DNA of 64,000 bases from CAYUYV01 sp050331455 (GTDB lineage Bacteria; Pseudomonadota; Alphaproteobacteria; JAJFIK01). The DNA is taken from contig JBHJGV010000006.1 in the NCBI GenBank assembly GCA_050331455.1, positions 35,491 to 99,490 on the forward strand, written 5' to 3'. Shown here piece by piece: positions 34,914-41,591 of the stretch (position 1 is the stretch's first letter; each line of letters opens with the position of its first letter). The position numbers and the translations under genes were made by a program. Under the pieces are notes generated by a model, which made no database searches, was not told the origin of the DNA, and saw only the letters and a list, made by a program, of their open reading frames with translations.

Positions 34914-36570
34914 GGACGAACCGAAGAAGCGCCGTTTTTCCTGGTTCGGATTCGGCCGAAAGAAGAAGGAAGAGCCGGTTGCCGAAGCCGGCGAGGCACC
35001 GGCTTCCCAAACCGGTGCGCCTGAGGCCCCGCCTGCCGAAGCAATTCCAGCCGTCGAGGCCGTTCCAGCGTCCGAGGCGGGCCCGGCGTCCGAGGCGGGC
35101 CCAGCGGCCGGGCCGGACGGGCCAGAGAGCCCCCCGACCGAGGCCGCCACTCCGCAGGCCCCCATACCGGCCCCGACGCCCGCCGAAGCGCCAGCCCCGG
35201 CCGAAACACCGGTGCCCGAAGAGGCCGCGCCCGCGGCGCTTCCGCCCGCCGGGCCGGTGCCGGCCGATCTTCCGCCCGCCGATGCTCTTGACACAGGACC
35301 CGCGGTGGAACCGCCCGCGGCCCGGTCCGGAGCGGCGCCTGACGGGGTGCAGGACGACGGCGGAGCCAGCGATGCGCGCGAGCCGAACGAGAAAGAGCCA
35401 GCCGCGGAAGCCTCAGCGGTCCCGGACATCGCCGAGGCGCCGAGTGCTCCCCCCGTCCCGGAACGGACGGTCGATGACGACCCCTCCGAGCCGCCGGCCG
35501 CCTTGAAAGGGGTGGACACGGACACCGCTACGCAGGAAGCCCCACAGGACGTGGTGCCCGATGGGCCTGGGGATGCCGAGGACGGCGCACCGGACGGCGA
35601 GACGGCCGACGCGGACGATCCGGAGGAGGACGACGACGAGCCCCAGCGTCGCGGCTTTTTCTCCCGCCTGCGGGACGGTCTGAAACGCTCGACCTCCGCC
35701 CTGTCCGACGGCATCTCCGGCATTTTCACCAGAGCCAAGCTGGATGACGAGACGCTGGAGGATCTCGAAGATCTTCTGATTTCGGCGGATCTGGGCGTGG
35801 ATGCCGCGCGGGACCTGACCGGCAAGCTGGCCAAGGAGCGCTACAACAAGGCCATCACCCCGGACGAAGTGCGCGGCGAACTGGCCCGGCTCATCGCCGG
35901 GCGCCTCGAGCCGCTCGCCCAGCCCTTCATGCTGGATGCGAACCAAAAGCCCCACGTGATCCTGGTGGTCGGCGTCAACGGGACCGGCAAAACCACGACC
36001 ATCGGCAAGCTGGCCCACCATTTCCGTGCGGAAGGACGCTCGGTCATGCTCGCGGCAGGAGATACGTTCCGGGCGGCAGCCGTGGAGCAGCTCACCATCT
36101 GGGCCGAGCGCACGGGGTCTCCCATCATCAAGCGCGAGATCGGGGCGGATGCGGCGGGCTTGGCCTTCGACGCGCTGAAACAGGCCCGCGAGGAGGGCAA
36201 CGACCTCCTCCTCATCGACACCGCCGGCCGGCTTCAGAACAAACAGGGCCTGATGGATGAACTCGCCAAGATCATCCGCGTGCTCAAGAAGCAGGATCCG
36301 GAGGCCCCCCATTCCGTGCTGCTGGTCCTCGATGCCACGACCGGGCAGAACGCTCTGAACCAGGTTGAGGTTTTCAAGGACATCGCCGGCGTGACAGGTC
36401 TGATCATGACCAAGCTCGACGGCACGGCCCGGGGCGGTATCCTGGTGGCGCTTGCGGACAAATTTGCTCTGCCTATCCATGGCATCGGCGTCGGCGAGGG
36501 CGTGGAGCATCTCCAGCCCTTCGACGCTGAGACCTATGCCATGGCCCTGACCGGCGGCGAGGCGGACTGA
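34906..36570 (+). CDS. ftsY: Signal recognition particle receptor FtsY
   Basis: 554 residues. After a basic start (EPKKRRFSWFGFGRKKKEEP) come about 220 residues of low-complexity Pro/Ala/Glu/Asp sequence that becomes strongly acidic, then the conserved NG domain. GTPase motifs are GVNGTGKTTTIGKLAHH, AGDTFRAAAVEQL, LIDTAGRLQNK and TKLDGTARGGILV. FtsY receives SRP-ribosome complexes at the inner membrane and pairs with Ffh, also in this window. GAGGGGAGGTGACC before the ATG fixes the start, inside the end of mtaB. Confidence 0.97.
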   Translation: MGKDEPKKRRFSWFGFGRKKKEEPVAEAGEAPASQTGAPEAPPAEAIPAVEAVPASEAGPASEAGPAAGPDGPESPPTEAATPQAPIPAPTPAEAPAPAETPVPEEAAPAALPPAGPVPADLPPADALDTGPAVEPPAARSGAAPDGVQDDGGASDAREPNEKEPAAEASAVPDIAEAPSAPPVPERTVDDDPSEPPAALKGVDTDTATQEAPQDVVPDGPGDAEDGAPDGETADADDPEEDDDEPQRRGFFSRLRDGLKRSTSALSDGISGIFTRAKLDDETLEDLEDLLISADLGVDAARDLTGKLAKERYNKAITPDEVRGELARLIAGRLEPLAQPFMLDANQKPHVILVVGVNGTGKTTTIGKLAHHFRAEGRSVMLAAGDTFRAAAVEQLTIWAERTGSPIIKREIGADAAGLAFDALKQAREEGNDLLLIDTAGRLQNKQGLMDELAKIIRVLKKQDPEAPHSVLLVLDATTGQNALNQVEVFKDIAGVTGLIMTKLDGTARGGILVALADKFALPIHGIGVGEGVEHLQPFDAETYAMALTGGEAD

Positions 36571-36681
36571 GCAGGCCCCATGCCGCCCTCCCGGTGGCGC
36601 CGTTTCCGGCGGCGCCGGTTTCGACCCGCGGCGGGAGTCCTCTCACCGCGTCCCCCCCTAAAGGAGCAAAGCCCGATCGCC

Positions 36682-37251
36682 ATGACCGACACCCAGCGCA
36701 CCCTCCCGCCCCTTGCCAAGCTCGCGCTCGACCTTGGCCCCCTTGTCCTGTTCTTCGTCGTGAACGGCCGCTCGGGGATCATGGCCGCCACAGCGGTCTT
36801 CATGGTGGCAATCACGGTGGCGCTCGGCATCACCTATGCGATCGAACGCAAGCTGGCCCCGATGCCCCTGGTGACGGGCGTCTTCGTGCTGATTTTCGGC
36901 AGTCTTACGCTGGCCCTGGACAACGAACTCTTCATCAAGCTGAAGCCGACCATCGTGAACCTGCTGTTTGCAGGCATCCTGATCGCCGGGTTGATGATGG
37001 ACAGGCCTTTGATGAAATTCCTGTTCCAGGATGCCTTCCACCTGACGGACGAAGGCTGGCGCAAGCTGACGATCCGGTGGACGGCCTTTTTCGTGTTTCT
37101 TGCCGTCCTGAACGAGATCATCTGGCGGAATTTCTCGACCGATTTCTGGGTGGCCTTCAAGGTCTGGGGCAATATTCCCATCACGGTCATCTTCGGCCTT
37201 GCCCAGATCCCTCTGCTGACCCGCTACCGTCCGGCCGCCGAGGAAACCTGA
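36682..37251 (+). CDS. yciB: Septation protein A / inner-membrane protein YciB
   Basis: 189 residues and about five membrane helices. It has the family's LALDLGPLVLFFVVNGRSGI opening, FGSLTLALDNELFIKLKPTIVN, and the C-terminal RWTAFFVFLAVLNEIIWRNF then FWVAFKVWGNIPITVIFGLA. The protein (also called IspZ) affects septum formation and envelope integrity in bacteria where it has been studied. AAAGGAG lies upstream of the ATG at 36682. Last gene of the dapF run, followed by a strong terminator. Confidence 0.95.
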   Translation: MTDTQRTLPPLAKLALDLGPLVLFFVVNGRSGIMAATAVFMVAITVALGITYAIERKLAPMPLVTGVFVLIFGSLTLALDNELFIKLKPTIVNLLFAGILIAGLMMDRPLMKFLFQDAFHLTDEGWRKLTIRWTAFFVFLAVLNEIIWRNFSTDFWVAFKVWGNIPITVIFGLAQIPLLTRYRPAAEET

Positions 37252-37295
37252 TCCGGCCGCCGGCCTGACAGGCATTTCACCCACAAGCGTTGATC

Positions 37296-37316
37296 AGGGC
37301 CCATCGGGCCCTTTTT
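37296..37316 (+). terminator. Rho-independent terminator after yciB
   Basis: AGGGCCC (37296-37302) and GGGCCCT (37306-37312) form a perfect 7-bp stem with an ATC loop, followed by TTTT. It ends the dapF-mtaB-ftsY-yciB transcript, just before the convergent Nudix gene. Confidence 0.9.
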
Positions 37317-37319
37317 GCG

Positions 37320-37874
37320 TTAGGGGGTGAGGGGCGTGCGCGGATCGGCCGGATTGCCGTAGGGGGCAAAGGGGACATCGCGGGGGGCCTCCCTAAACTG
37401 ACGAAGCGCCCAGACCACCGTGGGGAAAGCCAGCTCCGTCCAGGGAATGTCGTCCCAATCGAATAGGCGCACCTCCAGACTTTCAGGACCCGCCGCGAAC
37501 ACGGGATCGGCCAGCCGGGCACGGTAGATGAGTTGTACCTGGGAGATCCGCTGAACCGAATAGACCGCCAGCAGGGCATCGATCTCGATGGTGGCGCAGG
37601 CTTCTTCCATGGCCTCGCGCCGGGCGGCGGCCTCCGGGCTTTCGTGGAGCTCCATATAGCCGGCCGGCATGGTCCAGTAGCCGAGCCGCGGTTCGATCGC
37701 CCGGCGGCACAGCAGGATTTGATCCGTATCGTAGACGACGGAGCCCGCCACGATCTTAGGGTTCACGTATTGTATGTGTCCGCAGTGATCGCACACGAGA
37801 CGGTCATGATCGTCCCCGGTCGGAACCCGACGGGAGAAGGCCATTTCGATGGGAGTTTTTGGGTTCTGTGTCAT
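37320..37874 (-). CDS. Nudix hydrolase
   Basis: 184 residues. An N-terminal segment with LVCDHCGHIQYVNPKIVAGS resembles the half zinc ribbon found in front of ADP-ribose and NADH-type Nudix enzymes; only one CxxC pair is visible. The Nudix box is GYMELHESPEAAARREAMEE, with the last conserved glycine replaced (EEACA). The fold and the LCRRAIEPRLGYWTMPAGYM segment are otherwise standard. The substrate is a nucleoside diphosphate derivative, not identifiable. Convergent with yciB across a terminator. Confidence 0.92.
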   Translation of the reverse strand: MTQNPKTPIEMAFSRRVPTGDDHDRLVCDHCGHIQYVNPKIVAGSVVYDTDQILLCRRAIEPRLGYWTMPAGYMELHESPEAAARREAMEEACATIEIDALLAVYSVQRISQVQLIYRARLADPVFAAGPESLEVRLFDWDDIPWTELAFPTVVWALRQFREAPRDVPFAPYGNPADPRTPLTP

Positions 37875-38014
37875 GGCGCGAGTGTCTCACCATCCGCCCG
37901 GGCCGTCCAGAGAAGGTAACACTTAAGACTATTAAACGCTTCTTCAGCCCTTGGCCTTAAGTCGATCGGCGGTGTTCAGCGCAAGTATTGTCCGATTTTT
38001 GCGTTTTAGTGATG

Positions 38015-38042
38015 CGTAGGCCAATAAAATACATTGCCTACG
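38015..38042. promoter_or_regulatory. Inverted repeat, candidate operator of the MarR gene
   Basis: CGTAGGC (38015-38021) and GCCTACG (38036-38042) form a perfect 7-bp inverted repeat with a 14-base AT-rich spacer, in an AT-rich upstream region about 70 bases before the MarR start codon. The dyad arrangement suits a dimeric winged-helix regulator. Confidence 0.45.
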
Positions 38043-38112
38043 GAACGACAAAATGCATATTGGGCAGCGTCAACATTTTTTTTGGTTCGTATCCACCGTT
38101 GGGAGACACACT

Positions 38113-38796
38113 ATGGCACGACGGCCTTCCGGAGGGTCTAGCGACTTCAATCTGTCCGAAGCGCCGGGGCATCTGCTCCGCCGCTGTCAGCAATACTCCT
38201 TCGACCTCTATACCCAGGAGGTCGGTTCGAGCGAGCTGACTCCCCGCCAATTTGCCGTGTTGCTGACGGTCGAGCAGAACGAGGGCCTGTCCCAGACGGA
38301 CCTGGTGCGCAAGACCGGCATCGACCGCTCCACGCTGGCGGACATGATCAGCAGGCTTCTCAAGCGCAACCTGCTGTCCCGCAAGCGCACCGAATCGGAC
38401 GCACGGGCGAATTCCGTCAGCATCACGGCAGACGGGCGCCGGGCCCTGAACAGCGTGAAAGACAAGGTGATGGTCGCCGAGAACCGGATCCTCGATCCGC
38501 TGCCGGGACCGCTGCGCACCAATTTCCTCAAGGCGCTGAGCACGATCGCCGAAGCGGCCGACCGCCACGAGGAAGAGACCACGGCAGCCACGCGCCGGGC
38601 CACGCCCCGTCCGAAGGCCACGACCAAGAAAGCCGCCGGCAAGAAGGCTGCGGCGAAGAAGAAAGTGGCGGCCAAGAAGACGGCAACACGCAAGGTCGCT
38701 GCCAAGAAAACCGCCGCGAAAAAGACCGCCGCCCGCAAGACCGTGGCCAAGAAGAAAACCACGGCCAAGAAGCGCGCCGGTCGGCGGGCGGGCTGA
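38113..38796 (+). CDS. MarR-family regulator fused to a histone H1-like lysine/alanine tail
   Basis: 227 residues. Residues 15-150 are a MarR winged helix: LTPRQFAVLLTVEQNEGLSQ, LVRKTGIDRSTLADMISRL, then the wing LLSRKRTESDARANSVSITA. Residues 161-227 are almost entirely Lys, Ala, Thr and Arg in KKAAAKK/KKTAAKK repeats, as in eukaryotic H1 tails and bacterial AlgP/Hc-type proteins. This predicts a sequence-specific head with a general DNA-binding tail. The start at 38113 follows GGGAG; an ATG at 38053 would add 20 residues through the leader. It is monocistronic, followed by a terminator. Confidence 0.9.
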   Translation: MARRPSGGSSDFNLSEAPGHLLRRCQQYSFDLYTQEVGSSELTPRQFAVLLTVEQNEGLSQTDLVRKTGIDRSTLADMISRLLKRNLLSRKRTESDARANSVSITADGRRALNSVKDKVMVAENRILDPLPGPLRTNFLKALSTIAEAADRHEEETTAATRRATPRPKATTKKAAGKKAAAKKKVAAKKTATRKVAAKKTAAKKTAARKTVAKKKTTAKKRAGRRAG

Positions 38797-38871
38797 GACA
38801 CAGCCCACACCGTCCGGAACGCGCCTGTCGCGCGGGCTGGACGTTCTCACTGGACAGATCGTTCAGCCCCC

Positions 38872-38902
38872 AAAAGCCCTGCACCCGGTGCAGGGCTTTT
38901 TT
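38872..38902 (+). terminator. Rho-independent terminator after the MarR gene
   Basis: AAAAGCCCTGCA (38872-38883) and TGCAGGGCTTTT (38889-38900) form a perfect 12-bp stem around CCCGG and end in six T. Confidence 0.93.
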
Positions 38903-38985
38903 CATGGGCGCTATTTCAGGGGCGCCAATTCAGGGGCAATGGCCCTGCTGCCGGCACGGTCAAGCAGGATCGGAATGTTGGGGGG

Positions 38986-39453
38986 TCAGATGCTGAGATC
39001 GATGGCGGAGCCGGGCGGTGACGGTTCGGGACGATCCAGATCGCGCAGAGCGAAGGGGGCTTCCCGGCGGGCGGCCGGCAAGGTGGCGCGGATCTCGACC
39101 GGGTCCTCGGGATCTTCCATCACCACAGGACTGTGGGCCGACGGCCCCGCGAGGCGCGGCAGCGTTTCGCCCCGGTCGCCGGCCGTGCCGGACGCGTCGC
39201 GATTTGCATCGGAAAATGGCAACCCGGTGCGTCCGGTGGAAAGCCGCGCCAGGGCATCCGGGGAGAGGTCCAGCCGGACGGCGCCGTCCCGGGCACCCAC
39301 CGGATCCGGACGGTTGGTCCGCGTCCGGGGCGTGCCGGCATCCGGACGGATCTCAGGCGTCGGGGGCGCCGGCTGCGGCTTGCGGGCGACGGCTTGGCCC
39401 CCGCCATAGGCCTGGGCCGCCAGAAGGGACGATGTGGCGAGTGCTGATGGCAT
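38986..39453 (-). CDS. Hypothetical protein
   Basis: 155 residues. It opens with MPSALATSSLLAAQAYGGGQ, a short hydrophobic/alanine stretch, then a Pro/Arg/Thr-rich linker (PQPAPPTPEIRPDAG) and a polar, acidic region ending GSAIDLSI. No folded domain is recognised and it may be largely disordered. Support for being real is GGGGAGCC just before the ATG, and its fit between two bounded genes. It could instead be chance in high-GC DNA. Confidence 0.5.
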   Translation of the reverse strand: MPSALATSSLLAAQAYGGGQAVARKPQPAPPTPEIRPDAGTPRTRTNRPDPVGARDGAVRLDLSPDALARLSTGRTGLPFSDANRDASGTAGDRGETLPRLAGPSAHSPVVMEDPEDPVEIRATLPAARREAPFALRDLDRPEPSPPGSAIDLSI

Positions 39454-39529
39454 GGCTCCCCACGGCCCCCTGATGCCCTGGCCCTTTCGGATCGCGATGT
39501 CCGATTAACCGTGACCTTCAGCTTAGGCC

Positions 39530-40105
39530 CTATTCGTCACTATCCCCTGAAGACGCGGGCTCAGCCTCGGCGAAGAATTTCTTAAAGCGGCTGTCCCAGT
39601 CCTCGCGGGTCATGGGGCCGACCTTACGGGCCAGGATGCGCCCGTCGCCGTCCACCACATAGGTTTCCGGCACGCCGTAAAGGCCGAAATCGACCCCGAT
39701 GCGCCCCGTATCGTCCCGGCCGATCCGGTCGAAGGGATCCCCAAGGCTGCGAAGAAAACGGCGCGCGGCGTCGGGCTGGTCCTTATAATTGATGCCGTGG
39801 ATCACCGCCTCGCCGCTTTCGGACAATTCCATCAGCAAAGGGTGCTCCACGCGGCAGGGGGCGCACCAGGATGCCCAAAAATTGATCAGCTTGACCTGAC
39901 CGTCCTTCATCTCGGCGCTTTCGAGCCCCGGACCCGGTTCGTCCGTGCCGGGCCGTTCGGCCAGCGGCGCGAGGGCGAATGTCGGCAGGGGTTTGCCGAC
40001 CAGAGCCGACGGCAGTGTGTCGTCTCCGGCATTTTGCAGCGAGATGACGAAGAACACCCCCAGGATCGCCAGGATCACGATGGGCAGCAGAGCAACAAAT
40101 CTCAC
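39530..40105 (-). CDS. DsbE/CcmG-like thiol:disulfide interchange protein
   Basis: 191 residues. A single N-terminal membrane anchor (LLPIVILAILGVFFVISL) is followed by VGKPLPTFALAPL, the thioredoxin motif INFWASWCAPCRVEHPLL, and the cis-proline strand YGVPETYVVDGDGRILA. The GVPET motif and the LPTFxLAPL opening are characteristic of CcmG/DsbE, which reduces apocytochrome c in the periplasm. GTG at 40105 is chosen because GGAGGAGCG lies just upstream. The other ccm genes are not adjacent, so the partner is not proven. Confidence 0.88.
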   Translation of the reverse strand: MRFVALLPIVILAILGVFFVISLQNAGDDTLPSALVGKPLPTFALAPLAERPGTDEPGPGLESAEMKDGQVKLINFWASWCAPCRVEHPLLMELSESGEAVIHGINYKDQPDAARRFLRSLGDPFDRIGRDDTGRIGVDFGLYGVPETYVVDGDGRILARKVGPMTREDWDSRFKKFFAEAEPASSGDSDE

Positions 40106-40198
40106 GGGGAACGCTCCTCCAGGGCTTCGAAAAAGAGGGGGCAGGACGGACATGCGCGGCGTCCGCGCGAAAGAAGACAAAGGCGGAGCGGATCGCCC

Positions 40199-41035
40199 CT
40201 ACAGGTCGTCGAAGCGTCCACTCCGACCACGGCCATCCGCAAAGCGCGCCGCCCCGCTCAGGCTTTCGCCGCTGGCAAGGGTCTGGCGACCATAGGCGAA
40301 TTCCCGGACCATGGCCTCTTCCAGGTCGCAGGACCATTGTTCGTAAACGGATCGACGATCGTTCAGCATACAGGTCTGGGGGAATTGGGCGAGTTGACTG
40401 GCGAGGTCCTCGGCCATGGCGCGGGCCTGCCCCGGCGGCGCAATCCGGTTCGCAAGCCCCATGGACAGGGCTTCTTCGGCCCGCACGGGACGGCCAGTGA
40501 GGATGAGGTCGAGGGCCCGGGACTGGCCGATGAGGCGCGGCAGGCGGACGGTTCCCCCATCAATCAGGGGGACGCCCCAGCGGCGGCAGAAGACGCCCAT
40601 CACGGCCTGACTGTCCATAACCCGCATATCACACCACAGGGCGAGTTCCATTCCGCCGGCCACGGCATATCCCGACACGGCGGCGATCACCGGCTTCGAC
40701 AGCATCAGCCGGCTCGGGCCCATGGGCCCCGCATGGCGATGGGGATCGTTCGGATCGAATGGTCCGGGATCGGCCATGCGATTGCCCAGACCGCCGGCGA
40801 TCGCCTTGAGATCCGCCCCGGCACAAAAGGTTCCGTGGTCGCCGGAAAAAACCGCCACCCGCTGGTCCTCATCGGAATCAAAGACCAGGAAAGCGTCCAT
40901 CAGAGCGTCGGCCGTGGGGCGATCCACGGCGTTGCGGACATCGGGCCGTGAGAGACAAATTGTCGTGACGGGGCCGTTCCGCTCCACCCGAACAACGGGT
41001 CCTGTTTTGACGCCAGCGCTGTCATCGCGGTCCAT
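40199..41035 (-). CDS. Enoyl-CoA hydratase/isomerase family protein
   Basis: 278 residues, crotonase fold. The first oxyanion-hole segment is GTFCAGADLKAIAGG and the second is VSGYAVAGGMELALWCDMRV. The usual catalytic glutamates are not clearly conserved (FCRRWGVPLIDGGTVRLPRL replaces the typical E...G...G), so dehydration activity is uncertain and the true reaction may differ. Near the acnA region but divergent from it. Confidence 0.9.
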   Translation of the reverse strand: MDRDDSAGVKTGPVVRVERNGPVTTICLSRPDVRNAVDRPTADALMDAFLVFDSDEDQRVAVFSGDHGTFCAGADLKAIAGGLGNRMADPGPFDPNDPHRHAGPMGPSRLMLSKPVIAAVSGYAVAGGMELALWCDMRVMDSQAVMGVFCRRWGVPLIDGGTVRLPRLIGQSRALDLILTGRPVRAEEALSMGLANRIAPPGQARAMAEDLASQLAQFPQTCMLNDRRSVYEQWSCDLEEAMVREFAYGRQTLASGESLSGAARFADGRGRSGRFDDL

Positions 41036-41591
41036 GACGGACTTCCTTGGGATGCCGGCGCTGCTGGAGGGGTCCTCCGGCCCGCCGCGGGGTGGAATAC
41101 CATGGTCGGGTGTGCGCCCGTCTGCTCTCCCCCTCGTGCCGACAATGGTGTATCACGAACGCACAAAATCGTCGCTTGGGATCGGCAAAAAGCGGGATGG
41201 ACGAACCGGTGGACGCGATCACCCCGGCGTGGGGACGCAGCTCTTGCAGCGGTCCGGGCCAGAGCCCCTCCCATGGACATCCCCCATGGACATCCCCCAT
41301 GGACATCCGATGGCGAGGGGTCGGGCCTCCGGCGGAGCAAAGGGGAGCCGGCCGGCCGAAACCGTGTTCGGCGCCGCGAGGGATCCTGCCGGACGCCAAT
41401 CATCGGCCGCGAGCCTTCTGACGCGACCCACCAACGGCGACTTGGCGGAAGGGCAAGGCCGTTTTGAGGCAAATGACGTTGATGACGTGTAACGACAGCC
41501 CTTGCACCCGCCCGCCTCGTCTGAGGGGCCAGCCCCCGCGGAAGACCACAGTTTCGCCCCTGACGGGGCTTCACAGGAAAAGGAGACACCC
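41036..41591. other. Long spacer between enoyl-CoA hydratase-like gene and acnA
   Basis: 556 bases between divergent genes. It contains a 13-bp triple tandem repeat at 41271-41308. Several overlapping frames are open but none has convincing start context or composition. acnA regulatory signals must lie toward the right end. Confidence 0.55.
41271..41308. repeat. Three tandem copies of a 13-bp unit
   Basis: CCATGGACATCCC occurs at 41271-41283 and 41284-41296, and as a 12-base match at 41297-41308. Each copy contains an NcoI-type CCATGG palindrome. The sequence is unrelated to the other 13-bp array at 17075-17113, but period and copy number are the same. Confidence 0.85.
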
